From positions 15,200 through 79,199 of the forward strand of contig UQHO01000007.1 of NCBI GenBank assembly GCA_900540995.1: DNA of 64,000 nt, read 5' to 3'. Positions 1 to 8,319 of the stretch are shown piece by piece. Each line of letters begins with the position of its first letter. Position 1 is the stretch's first letter. Made by a program: the position numbers and the translations under genes. Source of the DNA: an uncultured Collinsella sp. GTDB lineage: Bacteria > Actinomycetota > Coriobacteriia > Coriobacteriales > Coriobacteriaceae. The notes beneath the pieces are model-generated. The model searched no databases. It saw only the letters and a list, made by a program, of their open reading frames with translations, and was not told the origin of the DNA.

Positions 1-1
1 C

Positions 2-1474
2 ATGAAGAAGGCCATGGGTGATGACGGTCCGTCGATGAACTTTGGCGGCGGTGGTTTTGGCGGCGGTGGACTGGGCAAGTCCGGCGCGCGCGTGATCGCC
101 TCCAAGGACGTGGGCGTGACCTTTAAGGATGTCGCCGGCCAGGAAGAGGCCAAGGAGTCCCTCAAGGAGGTCGTCGACTTTCTGGAGAAGCCGCAGCGCT
201 ACGAGGAGATCGGCGCCAAACTGCCACGCGGCGCTCTCCTTGTCGGCCCTCCGGGTACGGGTAAGACCCTGCTTGCCAAGGCTGTTGCCGGCGAGGCGGG
301 CGTTCCGTTCTTTAGTATTTCTGGTTCTGAGTTTGTTGAGATGTTCGTCGGCCGTGGCGCCGCTAAGGTTCGCGATCTGTTTAAGCAGGCCAAGGAAAAG
401 GCCCCGTGCATCGTCTTTATCGATGAGATCGATACCATCGGCAAGAAGCGCGATGGCGGCGGCTTTAGCGGCAACGACGAGCGCGAGCAGACGCTCAACC
501 AGCTGCTGACCGAGATGGACGGCTTCGATAACCACAAAGGTATCGTCGTCCTCGCTGCTACCAACCGTCCCGACAGCCTCGATCCTGCTCTGCTGCGCCC
601 CGGTCGTTTTGACCGCCGCATCCCCGTTGAGCTGCCCGACCTGACCGGTCGCAAGAACATCCTTGAGCTCCATGCCAAGAGCGTGAAGACGCAGCCCCCG
701 ATCGACCTGACCGCGATTGCCCGCGCCACGCCCGGTGCCTCGGGCGCCGACCTGGCCAATATCATCAACGAGGGTGCTCTGCGTGCCGTCCGCGAGGGTC
801 GCAAGCGCGCCACGCAGGACGATTTTGAGGAGTCGGTGGAGGTTGTCATCGCCGGTCAGCAGCGCAAGTCCACGGTTCTGTCCGACCACGAGAAACAGGT
901 CGTGTCCTATCACGAGATCGGCCATGCCATCGTTGCCGCCCGCCAGAAGGGTTCTGCGCCGGTTACCAAGATCACCATCGTGCCGCGTACGAGCGGTGCT
1001 CTGGGCTACACCATGCAGGTCGAGGAGGACGAGCGCTTCTTGACCACGCGCCAGGAGGTGCTCGACAAACTCGCCGTCTACTGCGGCGGACGTGCTGCCG
1101 AGGAGCTCATCTTTGGTGAGATGACGACTGGCGCGGCCAATGATATCGAGCAGGCCACCAAGCTCGCCCGTAACATGGTGACGCGCTTTGGTATGTCGGA
1201 AGAGTTTGGCATGATGGCGCTCGGTACCGTTCAGAATGCCTACCTCAACCAGGACACGTCGCTCACCTGCGCCCCCGGTACGGCCGAGCGCGTCGACGCG
1301 ATCGTCGCCAAGCTGATCGAGGATGCGCATGACCGCGCTCTGCAGATCCTCAAGGAGAACAAGTTCAAGCTCCATGAGCTGGCTCGTTATCTGTACAAGA
1401 AGGAGACCATCACGGGTGAGGAGTTCATGAACCTCCTCACGCGCGAGAATCCGCTGATGCCAAAGCAGCAGTAA
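2..1474 (+). CDS. ftsH: ATP-dependent zinc metalloprotease FtsH, 3' part
   Basis: Membrane-anchored AAA+ protease that unfolds and degrades membrane and short-lived cytosolic proteins. The reading frame is open at the left edge, so the N-terminal membrane segments lie outside the window and the ATG at base 2 is probably internal. Visible here (fragment numbering): a glycine-rich linker at about 13-28, Walker A GPPGTGKT at 82-89, Walker B FIDEID at 139-144, the second region of homology around LLRPGRFDRR at about 198-207, and the zinc site HEIGH at 304-308 (HExxH; most relatives have HEAGH). The C-terminal protease domain runs to the stop. A strong terminator follows. Identification is certain; only the start is unknown. 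Confidence 0.97.
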   Translation: MKKAMGDDGPSMNFGGGGFGGGGLGKSGARVIASKDVGVTFKDVAGQEEAKESLKEVVDFLEKPQRYEEIGAKLPRGALLVGPPGTGKTLLAKAVAGEAGVPFFSISGSEFVEMFVGRGAAKVRDLFKQAKEKAPCIVFIDEIDTIGKKRDGGGFSGNDEREQTLNQLLTEMDGFDNHKGIVVLAATNRPDSLDPALLRPGRFDRRIPVELPDLTGRKNILELHAKSVKTQPPIDLTAIARATPGASGADLANIINEGALRAVREGRKRATQDDFEESVEVVIAGQQRKSTVLSDHEKQVVSYHEIGHAIVAARQKGSAPVTKITIVPRTSGALGYTMQVEEDERFLTTRQEVLDKLAVYCGGRAAEELIFGEMTTGAANDIEQATKLARNMVTRFGMSEEFGMMALGTVQNAYLNQDTSLTCAPGTAERVDAIVAKLIEDAHDRALQILKENKFKLHELARYLYKKETITGEEFMNLLTRENPLMPKQQ

Positions 1475-1495
1475 TACTGGTTGCGCAGTGTCTAT

Positions 1496-1532
1496 CGCCC
1501 CATTTGAGTGTCCATCTCAAATGGGGCGTTTT
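1496..1532 (+). terminator. Rho-independent terminator after ftsH
   Basis: A perfect 13-bp stem (CGCCCCATTTGAG, 1496-1508, and its complement, 1516-1528) with a 7-base loop is followed by TTTT. It lies 21 bases after the ftsH stop and ahead of the DUF523 start, so it should separate the two transcripts. Confidence 0.85.
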
Positions 1533-1550
1533 GCGTGGGGAGAGTTGAAT

Positions 1551-2012
1551 ATGAAGATCGTGGTAAGTGCCTGCTTGATGGGCGAGAACTGCAAGTATAA
1601 CGGGCTCGATAACTACCATCGCGAGCTGGTCGAAGCGTGCGAATGCACGGGGACCGAGGTCCTGCTGGTGTGCCCTGAGGTCTTTGGTGGCCTGCCCACG
1701 CCGCGCAAGCCGTCTGAGATTGTGAACGGCGAGGTTCGCACCTGCGAGGGCACCTCAGTCGATCGCGAGTTTCGCCTGGGTGCCCAACGTGCGCTCGATA
1801 TGTGTGAGCGGGCGGGCGGCCCGTCCGAGATCGCTGGGTGCGTCTTGCAGGATCGTAGCCCCTCGTGCGGTGCGAGTCGCGTCTACGATGGCACCTTTAG
1901 CGGTACGCTCACCGCGGGCAACGGTGTTTTTGTCGATCTGCTGCTGCGTCACGGGTACCGTGTGATTCCGGCTAGCGAGTTCGATCCCAGCATGCTGGAA
2001 CATTGTCCATAG
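1551..2012 (+). CDS. DUF523 family protein
   Basis: A 153-residue protein of the DUF523 (YbbK-type) family, whose function is not established. It opens MKIVVSACLMGENCKYNG and keeps the family's conserved cysteines: SACL near the N-terminus, the CPEVFGGLPTPR segment at about 42-53, and DRSPSCG at about 102-108. Length fits the family's single-domain form. I chose the ATG at 1551 because the protein match starts there and GGGGAGAG lies upstream. The longer frame from 1488 would run through the ftsH terminator. The next bases downstream are mobile-element debris, so it appears to be a single-gene unit. Confidence 0.88.
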   Translation: MKIVVSACLMGENCKYNGLDNYHRELVEACECTGTEVLLVCPEVFGGLPTPRKPSEIVNGEVRTCEGTSVDREFRLGAQRALDMCERAGGPSEIAGCVLQDRSPSCGASRVYDGTFSGTLTAGNGVFVDLLLRHGYRVIPASEFDPSMLEHCP

Positions 2013-2112
2013 CGCTCGAACCAAACACTTCCTCACGGGTGACCGTTTTGGCATCATCCGTGAAGTTGATATTGAGTACGACCCGGTCATCAAAGACGTA
2101 GAACGAGTTGAC
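2013..2112 (-). pseudogene. Remnant of a serine recombinase C-terminus
   Basis: Read on the minus strand, this gives VNSFYVFDDRVVLNINF followed by TREEVFGSS. That pattern resembles the C-terminal tail of large serine recombinases of transposons and integrative elements (usually NSI-Y-YDDKLVLTFNY...TITL-EV-GSD). Nothing upstream in this frame continues the match, so only about 33 residues survive. The frame's stop lies at 1972, inside the end of the DUF523 gene. The call rests on remembered family pattern, without alignment. Confidence 0.4.
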
Positions 2113-2216
2113 AGGCGCCGTACCCAGGCAGCCCCTCCCCGCGGCCCTCGCGCAGGAACGCGCACACGGCCTTCCCGTCTTTTGCGCTCCTCCCGGAACT
2201 GTCCACATCAGTGTAG

Positions 2217-2495
2217 CCAATCCAGTCCGCCAAGGGCTGCAGACCGGACAACGCGGCGATGGAGGGCTTCTTCGGCCTGCTCAAGAAGGAGTTCTGGCAC
2301 GGCAGGGACTGGTCGGACTGGACCCCCGCCCGCTTCATCGAGGAGCTCGGGGGCTGGATCGGTCGATACAATACGGAGAGGCGCAGCGATGCGCTCGGTG
2401 GCTGGATCGGTCGATACAATATGGAGAGGCGCAGCGATGCGCTCGGTGGCCGCACGCCGGCCGAGTTCCGCTCCGCGCTGGGAAGGGCCGCGTAA
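2217..2495 (+). pseudogene. IS3-family transposase (OrfB) 3' remnant
   Basis: From 2217 the frame reads into DNAAMEGFFGLLKKEF, the classic motif of the IS3/IS150 OrfB integrase core containing the last catalytic Glu. It continues with a GGWIGRYN...RTPAEFR tail and stops at 2495. A stop codon at 2214-2216 and the lack of the upstream D,D part show that only the last 90 or so codons remain. The tail also carries an internal 48-bp duplication. No terminal inverted repeat was identified. The piece is not expected to be functional. Confidence 0.8.
2352..2447 (+). repeat. 48-bp tandem duplication in the IS3 remnant
   Basis: Two adjacent 48-bp copies (2352-2399 and 2400-2447) differ at one base (ACG versus ATG). 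Each encodes the 16-residue block GWIGRYN-ERRSDALG. Intact relatives carry this block once, so this is probably a slip or unequal exchange in a decaying gene. Confidence 0.85.
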
Positions 2496-2609
2496 CGGTC
2501 CAAGAAATCGTCCGCAGTCCCCATTCTTGCCCCTTTGGGACAGCTTTTGTTGGGGCGTGCCTGCCCCAAACCCTGCTAGGAACGAGTACAGCAAACTGGA
2601 ATTTTCAAA

Positions 2610-3212
2610 TTAGTCTTTGCAAATTACCTTTGAACCTTCACCATCAATTACAATTCCCTGACGGTTGTTAATTGGGCATAGATTCAAATCCGAAAACTCA
2701 GTCATTATTTTCTTGGTAACTTTCTTAAATGGTGCTGTAAGAAAATGCGGAAGAACATAGAAATCAATCAAATTAAGCCCTGCATCATCTTCTTGTGAGT
2801 AGTCCTCCGGCTTTTCATCCATTTGCTCGATATATTGGATGCTTGGAGCGCAAACAATCGCACCTGCCGATTCACCAATCATCAGTTTTCCCTTTGCCAA
2901 TTCTTTCTTCAACAGCTCATCCGTTCCCGTTTTACGGAGCTGGTCTATAAGGAAAAAAGAATTTCCGCCGGTAAAATAGATCACATCCGCATCTTCAAAA
3001 AGAGGCTGTATCGTTGAATAAGCCTCCGCTGAAATGTCAATTTCAGTTACGATTGCTCCCATCTTTTTGAATAATTTTCGAGCCGAGCCGACATAACCGG
3101 TGTAGCCTTCACGCAGCGAAGCTGTTGGAATAAATGCGACTTTTTTATTTTCAATTTCTTCCTTTATCAGACTCCCTACACTTGAAAAGTGAGAGCATAA
3201 AAACAGTTTCAT
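2610..3212 (-). CDS. Peptidase S51 family protein (peptidase E-like)
   Basis: A 200-residue protein of the S51 serine peptidase family, which includes dipeptidase E and cyanophycinase. The nucleophile elbow GESAGAIV is at about 114-121, preceded by the YFTGGNSFFL strand-turn segment. It is probably a cytosolic peptidase; the substrate cannot be read from sequence. The ATG at 3212 has AAAGGAG seven bases upstream. A TTG one codon earlier is less likely. The gene is clearly richer in A/T than the genes on either side, its codon use looks like that of a Firmicute, and it lies beside recombinase and transposase fragments. It was probably acquired horizontally. Confidence 0.85.
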   Translation of the reverse strand: MKLFLCSHFSSVGSLIKEEIENKKVAFIPTASLREGYTGYVGSARKLFKKMGAIVTEIDISAEAYSTIQPLFEDADVIYFTGGNSFFLIDQLRKTGTDELLKKELAKGKLMIGESAGAIVCAPSIQYIEQMDEKPEDYSQEDDAGLNLIDFYVLPHFLTAPFKKVTKKIMTEFSDLNLCPINNRQGIVIDGEGSKVICKD

Positions 3213-3673
3213 CAATATTCTCCTTTATATATAAATTCTTATTTGTTGAACTAAGCCGTGTATACCATACTCTCCAATGAAAGAACGCCCTGATATAGCG
3301 AAATTTTGCCGTTTTCCTGCGTACGTGCGTACACACTCCACAGGAATTCTAAGGGGCCTGCCCCCTTAGCACACGGACTTTGGAACAAAGTCTAGTGTGC
3401 TACGCCTTGCCAGAGGTGTACAGGCTCCCGGTATGCACGTACGAAGCAATTGCCATCAATGCGCCATATAAGTGGCGATCAAGTTCGCATAAAGCGACCT
3501 TGATCCCGCAAAACAAAAGGCAGGATACCATCACCACGATGATACCCTGCCTCTGTTCGTTCTTGTTTACCGTTCCGAGTAGTCCTTCCGCAGAATTTCC
3601 GATAAACAAAAAACGTACCCGAACCCTTTCTCGTAAAGAATCGGGTTCGAGTACGAACTGAATGCTGGAGCAA
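3213..3673. other. Intergenic region with no convincing gene
   Basis: About 460 bases between the S51 peptidase gene and the dehydrogenase terminator. Short open frames exist on both strands, but none matches a family I recognise or has a good ribosome site. It holds two hairpins (3349-3369 and 3368-3401) and is intermediate in base composition. I read it as further mobile-element residue. Confidence 0.5.
3349..3401. repeat. Two adjoining hairpins at a mobile-element scar
   Basis: CTAAGGGG (3349-3356) pairs with CCCCTTAG (3362-3369) over a 5-base loop. The next hairpin starts at once: AGCACAC (3368-3374) and GACTTTG (3376-3382) pair with CAAAGTC (3386-3392) and GTGTGCT (3395-3401) around a GAA loop. 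No T-run follows on either strand, so these are not standard terminators. They may be structural ends of an inserted element. Confidence 0.6.
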
Positions 3674-3717
3674 TAAAAAACCACCAGAAAGGTGCCCGTC
3701 CCCTTTGTGGTGGTTTT
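3674..3717 (-). terminator. Terminator; copy of a dispersed palindrome
   Basis: AAAACCACCA (3677-3686) pairs with TGGTGGTTTT (3708-3717). Read on the minus strand, the stem ends in a run of T, ten bases past the dehydrogenase stop. The loop contains GGGGACGGGCACC on the minus strand. That loop and the stem recur almost unchanged at 11319-11360 after another gene, so this is a repeated terminator element. Confidence 0.8.
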
Positions 3718-3726
3718 GGGTCAGTC

Positions 3727-4809
3727 CTAGAGCGTGTGGCCGTAGGCGTTGGCGGCCTTGATGGCGGCGGCGAATTTCTCGTCGGTGAAGGGCTCCGGGT
3801 TTCCCTGCTTCCACTCGTTGGTGGCGTGCGCGTATTCACATAGGGCGGGGATATCGGCCTCGGAAAGCCCGACCTGCTCAAGCGTTACGGGCAGCCCCAT
3901 CTGCTTGTTAAAGGCGGCGTAGCGCTCAAGGTTCTCGGTGTCGCCCGTGTAGGCAAAAAGCACGAGCACGCCCAGGCTCACGACCTCGCCGTGCAGGTAG
4001 GTGCCCTCGCGCGGAATGCTGCACGTGGCGTTGTAGAACGCATGCGCCACGCTCGAGTTGTAGTAGTAATCGTTTTGGTTGGTCAGGTTGGAGACATAGC
4101 CTGTGTTGACCACGATATCGAGCGCGATTTGCTTGACGGCCTCGGAGGATAGGTCCTGGCGGACGTCCTCAAGACCCTGCACGCCATAGGTAAACAGCGG
4201 CTCGGAGCAGGTGTGTGCGAGCGCCAGGCCAAGCCCGGCGGTGTGCTCCAGGTTACCGGCGCTCGTGGCGTATTCGACCTCGGGCTGCTTGGACAGGGCA
4301 TCGCCCACGCCGGCCCAGAAATACTCCGCCGGTGCCTCGGCGATGATCTTGGGGTTGATGAAGATGTGCGCGGGGCGTTTGGGGTACGAATAGCCCTCGA
4401 GCGAGCCGTCGTCGTTGTAGACAACGGCAATGGCGGTCGCGGCCGAGCAGTTGGAGCAGATCGTCGGGACGGTGAAGACGATCTTCTTGAGTTCGATGGC
4501 CGCCGTCTTGACGGTGTCGAGCGCCTTGCCGCCGCCGCATGCGATAAGCACGTCAGCTTCCTGGCAGGCAGGGGAGTTCACGACCTTGGCGATATTGGCA
4601 CGCGTACTGTTGGTGCCATAGACGCGCGTCTCCAGAATCTCGACGTCGGTACCTGCCAGCGCAGCTTCGATACCTGGAAGTGCTGCGGCCAGTGCCCGCT
4701 TGCCACCGACGATCGCGACCTTGGTCGCTCCGTACTCGGCCAGCGCGCCGGGTAGCTCGTCAAAGCAGTCTTCGCCGACGGTATAGTCGCTCATTCCTAT
4801 TGTGCGCAT
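3727..4809 (-). CDS. Iron-containing alcohol dehydrogenase family protein (HcxA/glycerol dehydrogenase-like)
   Basis: A 360-residue NAD(P)-dependent dehydrogenase of the group-III metal-dependent family, closest in pattern to glycerol dehydrogenase and HcxA (YbdH) oxidoreductases. Visible motifs are the nucleotide loop CGGGKALDTVK at about 90-100, the PTICSNCSAATA segment, and the expected metal ligands: Asp in VGDALSK, His in VAHAFYN and His in YLHGEVVSLG. The substrate is not predictable; 2-hydroxyacid or polyol reduction is typical of relatives. AAGAAGG lies upstream of the ATG at 4809; a second ATG five codons on is possible. It is divergent from ileS and ends at its own terminator, so it is monocistronic. 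Confidence 0.85.
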   Translation of the reverse strand: MRTIGMSDYTVGEDCFDELPGALAEYGATKVAIVGGKRALAAALPGIEAALAGTDVEILETRVYGTNSTRANIAKVVNSPACQEADVLIACGGGKALDTVKTAAIELKKIVFTVPTICSNCSAATAIAVVYNDDGSLEGYSYPKRPAHIFINPKIIAEAPAEYFWAGVGDALSKQPEVEYATSAGNLEHTAGLGLALAHTCSEPLFTYGVQGLEDVRQDLSSEAVKQIALDIVVNTGYVSNLTNQNDYYYNSSVAHAFYNATCSIPREGTYLHGEVVSLGVLVLFAYTGDTENLERYAAFNKQMGLPVTLEQVGLSEADIPALCEYAHATNEWKQGNPEPFTDEKFAAAIKAANAYGHTL

Positions 4810-4923
4810 AGGTACCTTCTTTCCTTCGATAAAGTGCTTTCAGGTATTTTGCTCCAAGTGAGTGCTTGCGACCGTAAGAAATTTCTAAAGTATGAAACCG
4901 ATGTTGAGGGTTTTTCGCCGGCG

Positions 4924-4951
4924 TTGACCGTGCTACCATACAGCGCATAAG
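4924..4951 (+). promoter_or_regulatory. Candidate promoter for the ileS T-box transcript
   Basis: TTGACC (4924-4929) and CATAAG (4946-4951) are separated by 16 bases just ahead of the T-box leader. The -10 is poor, so this is tentative. Confidence 0.35.
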
Positions 4952-4954
4952 CGT

Positions 4955-5252
4955 TGATGGGGACGAGTAGTCGGCCGTCCGTGTGCTACAGAGAACGGGG
5001 AGCGCTGAGAGCCCGTGCATGCGACCGATGAAAATCACCCCGGAGCTGCGGTCCCAACGGACGTGCCGCGCAGGTTCGTCTTAGTAGACATCGCCGAGAT
5101 GGTCGTCGATACAGGCCAGCCGAGTAACGGATGCGAGCGCGCGAATACGCGGGCGAGGGCATCTAAGCTGGGTGGTTAAGCGAAGAGCTTTTACGGGCAG
5201 GCTGCCCGTTTTGTGGCGCTTCGTCCCAGCTTGTAGGGACGGGCGCTTTTTT
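4955..5252 (+). promoter_or_regulatory. T-box riboswitch leader of ileS
   Basis: This leader senses uncharged tRNA-Ile. It has the order of a class I T-box: GGGGACGAGTAG at the base of stem I, CAGAGAACGGGG and GCTGAGAGCCCG in the distal part, and a specifier loop GAAAATCACC with the isoleucine codon ATC at 5034-5036. A GGGTGGTTAAGCG T-box bulge at 5170-5182 has UGGU complementary to the ACCA end of tRNA-Ile. The bulge departs from the usual GGTGGNACCGCG. It ends in a GC-rich hairpin (about 5214-5246) and six T (5247-5252), which implies transcriptional control. Starvation for Ile should favour read-through into ileS, 43 bases downstream. Confidence 0.85.
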
Positions 5253-5295
5253 GGTGCCCAACGGGCGTGCGCGCCCACGACATGAAAGGGGTACC

Positions 5296-8097
5296 GTGGC
5301 AAACGAGTACAAGCAGACGATGAATCTGCCCAAAACCGGATTTCCCATGCGTGCCGGTCTTTCCAAGTCCGAGCCCAAGCGACTCAAGGACTGGCAGGAC
5401 AACAAAGTCTACGAGCAGGTTCTGAGGAAGAACGAGGGTCACAAGAAGTTCGTGCTGCACGACGGTCCTCCGTACGCCAACGGCCCGATCCACATCGGCC
5501 ATGCCATGAACAAGATCTCCAAGGACATGATCAATCGTTACTGGATGATGCAGGGCTATGAGGTTCCCTACGTCCCCGGTTGGGACTGCCACGGCCAGCC
5601 GATCGAGCACAAGGTCGAGGAGAAGCTCGGCACCGAGAAGTTCAACCAGACTTCCACGGCTAAGATCCGCGAGCTTTGCAATAAGTTCGCTGTCGAGAAC
5701 ATCGAGCTGCAGAAGGCCGGCTTCCGCCGCCTGGGCGTTCTCGGCGACTGGGACAACCCGTACCTGACGCTCTATCACCAGCATGACGCCGCCGACATCG
5801 AGGTCTTCAAGGCCATGTTCGACAAGGGCATGATTTATCGCGGTCACAAGCCCGTCCACTGGTGCAAGCACTGCCACACCGCGCTTGCCGAGGCCGAGAT
5901 CGAGTACTCCGATGAGACGAGCCCGTCCATCTTCGTGCGCTTTGAGATGACCTCCAAGCCCGCCGGCCTCGAGAACTTCGACGGCCCGGTTGACTTTATC
6001 ATTTGGACGACCACGCCGTGGACCATCCCCTCCGACCAGGCCGTTTCCCTCAAGCCCGGTGCCGCCTATGTCGCCGTTGAGCACGAGGGTCGTGCCGAGG
6101 TCATGCTCGAGGACCTGGCTCCCAAGTGCTGCGAGGAGTTTGGTTGGGAGTACACCCCGGTTATGGTCGACGGTAAGCCCTATGTGGTTCCCGCCGAGAC
6201 CTTCCACCACATTCATTATAAGCAGCCGATCTTTGACGGTGTCGAGGGCGTGGCGCTGCTGGCCGATTACGTCGGTGTCGATGACGGTACCGGTATCGTC
6301 CACAACTCGCCCGGCCATGGCGTCGACGACTACTTCGCCTGCCTCAAGGAGGGCATCACCGACATCTGCATGCCGGTCGATGACGACGGTAAGTTCTACA
6401 CCGGCGAGGAGTTTGGTACCGGTGGCCCCTTCAGCGGTATGGACACCGATGAGGCCAACCCGCATATCATCGAGTTCCTGCGCGAGCGCGGCACCCTGGT
6501 CCTCGAGAAGAAGATCACGCACAGCTATCCGCACTGCTGGCGCTGTAAGCACCCTGTGCTTTTCCGTGCTACCGACCAGTGGTTTGTCTCGATGGACAAG
6601 ACCGGTTTGCGCGAGCAGGCCGGCAAGGAGGTCCGTGAGAACGTCAAGTGGTATCCGGCTCACGCCGCCAACCGCATTGGCGCCATGGTCGAGCAGCGTC
6701 CTGACTGGTGCATCAGCCGTCAGCGCAACTGGGGCGTGCCTATCCCCAGCTACACCTGCGCCGACTGCGGCGAGAAGGTCATGAACGACGCTACGCTCGA
6801 CGCCGTCATCAAGCTCTTCCACGAGAAGGGCTCCGACGCCTGGTTCACCGACGCTCCCGAGAGCTACCTGGGCGAGGCCTGCGTCTGCCCCAAGTGCGGC
6901 GGCCATCACCTCAAGGCCGATAAGGACATCCTCGACGTGTGGTGGGACTCCGGCGTCTCCTGGAAGGCCGTCTGCGAGTATCGCCCCGAGCTTGAGTACC
7001 CGGCGGACGTGTATCTCGAGGGCTCCGACCAGCACCGCGGTTGGTTCCAGAGCTCACTGCTTACCTCGGTGGGTGCCAACGGCCACGCTCCGTACAAGGC
7101 AGTCGTCTCGCAGGGCTTCACGCTCGACGGCCAGGGCCGCAAGATGTCCAAGTCGCTCGGCAACGTCATCGACCCCAACAAGGTCTGTGACGAGATGGGC
7201 GCCGACATCATCCGCCTGTGGGTCGCCTCCGTCGATACTAGCTCCGACGTCTCCATCGACCACGAGATTCTCGCTCGTACGTCCGATGCCTACCGTCGCT
7301 TCCGCAACACGCTGCGCTTCCTGCTTTCTGAGCTCGAGGGCCAGTTTGAGCCCGAGACCGACGGCGTCGCTTTTGCCGACCTGCTTCCGCTCGACAAGCT
7401 CATGGTTGCCCGTCTGACCCAGGTCCAGGCCGAGGTCGACGACGCTTACTCTTGCTACGAGTTCCCGCGCGCTTACCGTGCGCTTTACGACTTCGTGGTT
7501 ACCGAGCTTTCAAACGTGTACCTCGACGCCCTGAAGGACCGTCTGTACTGCGACAAGCCCGGTTCGCTCGAGCGCCGCAGTGCCCAGACCGTGCTGGCCG
7601 AGCTCTTCTCGATGCTCATGCGCGATCTGCAGCCGATTCTGTCCTACACCGTCGACGAGGCCATGGTCTATGCGCCCGCCGGCTGCGTCGACCACCAGAA
7701 GTACGCCGCGCTGCTCGATTGGTACAAGTCGCCCATCACGGTTGACGAGGCCAATGAGTTTGAGGGTGTGCTCGAGGCTTCACTCGAGCTTCGTAGCGCC
7801 GTGACCAAGGCCCTTGAGGATGCCCGCTCCGTCGGCACCTTCACCAAGAGCCAGCAGGTCCGTGTCAAGGCGGTCGTTCCCGCCGAGATGTATGCGCTGC
7901 TGACCGGCGATAAGGCCGTTGACCTGGCCGAGTTCTACATCGTCTCCGATGTTGAGCTGACCCAGGGCGAGGAACTCTCCGTTGCCATCGAGGCAGCCGA
8001 GGGCGAGTGCTGCGACCGTTGCTGGAACTATCGCACCACCGTCGGCGAGTACAACGGCCACGCGCATATCTGCAAGCGCTGCGCAAATGCCCTTTAA
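5296..8097 (+). CDS. ileS: Isoleucyl-tRNA synthetase
   Basis: Cytosolic class Ia synthetase, 933 residues, that charges tRNA-Ile and edits Val. The HIGH signature is at 66-69 (PIHIGHA), the KMSKS loop at 616-620 (GRKMSKSLGN), the CP1 editing insert between about 190 and 400, and a C-terminal zinc finger with CDRCW and CKRC at about 906-930. The length and zinc tail fit the bacterial type-1 enzyme. The GTG at 5296 is preferred: AAAGGGG lies six bases upstream and the protein match begins at MANEYKQTMNLPKTGFPM. The 15 codons before it overlap the leader and show no similarity. The preceding T-box independently supports the isoleucine assignment. Confidence 0.97.
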   Translation: MANEYKQTMNLPKTGFPMRAGLSKSEPKRLKDWQDNKVYEQVLRKNEGHKKFVLHDGPPYANGPIHIGHAMNKISKDMINRYWMMQGYEVPYVPGWDCHGQPIEHKVEEKLGTEKFNQTSTAKIRELCNKFAVENIELQKAGFRRLGVLGDWDNPYLTLYHQHDAADIEVFKAMFDKGMIYRGHKPVHWCKHCHTALAEAEIEYSDETSPSIFVRFEMTSKPAGLENFDGPVDFIIWTTTPWTIPSDQAVSLKPGAAYVAVEHEGRAEVMLEDLAPKCCEEFGWEYTPVMVDGKPYVVPAETFHHIHYKQPIFDGVEGVALLADYVGVDDGTGIVHNSPGHGVDDYFACLKEGITDICMPVDDDGKFYTGEEFGTGGPFSGMDTDEANPHIIEFLRERGTLVLEKKITHSYPHCWRCKHPVLFRATDQWFVSMDKTGLREQAGKEVRENVKWYPAHAANRIGAMVEQRPDWCISRQRNWGVPIPSYTCADCGEKVMNDATLDAVIKLFHEKGSDAWFTDAPESYLGEACVCPKCGGHHLKADKDILDVWWDSGVSWKAVCEYRPELEYPADVYLEGSDQHRGWFQSSLLTSVGANGHAPYKAVVSQGFTLDGQGRKMSKSLGNVIDPNKVCDEMGADIIRLWVASVDTSSDVSIDHEILARTSDAYRRFRNTLRFLLSELEGQFEPETDGVAFADLLPLDKLMVARLTQVQAEVDDAYSCYEFPRAYRALYDFVVTELSNVYLDALKDRLYCDKPGSLERRSAQTVLAELFSMLMRDLQPILSYTVDEAMVYAPAGCVDHQKYAALLDWYKSPITVDEANEFEGVLEASLELRSAVTKALEDARSVGTFTKSQQVRVKAVVPAEMYALLTGDKAVDLAEFYIVSDVELTQGEELSVAIEAAEGECCDRCWNYRTTVGEYNGHAHICKRCANAL

Positions 8098-8167
8098 GGC
8101 ACGGTAACTCGGCATTTTAGTTATAGGGAGAATTTGGACGCCTTCGACCCATTTGCTCCGCTGAATA

Positions 8168-8206
8168 AAAGCGGCATTCTGTTTTTCGGAATGCCGCTTT
8201 CTTTTT
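8168..8206 (+). terminator. Rho-independent terminator after ileS
   Basis: AAAGCGGCATTC (8168-8179) pairs with GAATGCCGCTTT (8189-8200), followed by CTTTTT. It closes the ileS transcript before lspA. Confidence 0.9.
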
Positions 8207-8319
8207 ATGCTGGTTATTTATCTGGCGTTAGCGAATATGTCGTGCGCTCTGCGTGTGGCAATATAAGATGGTTAATTGCTTTAAACGGAATTCGATGTTC
8301 TTGAGGGTAGGGGATTGAT

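Noticed and set aside
304..308. HEIGH in place of HEAGH in FtsH as a damaged zinc site
   Set aside because: (Residue positions in the FtsH fragment.) The HExxH ligands are intact, and Ile at the variable position should be tolerated.
1434..1650. A longer DUF523 start from 1488
   Set aside because: The extra 21 codons are encoded by the ftsH terminator stem, and the ribosome site and similarity both point to 1551.
3400..3684. A 94-codon minus-strand frame beside the dehydrogenase terminator
   Set aside because: It has no recognisable family, no convincing ribosome site, and it overlaps the terminator hairpin.
5191..7035. A 614-codon open frame on the minus strand across ileS
   Set aside because: It is the antisense of the strongly supported ileS gene. 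Its protein is a Leu/Val/Gly/Asp-rich sequence of the type produced by GC-rich antisense, with no family match.
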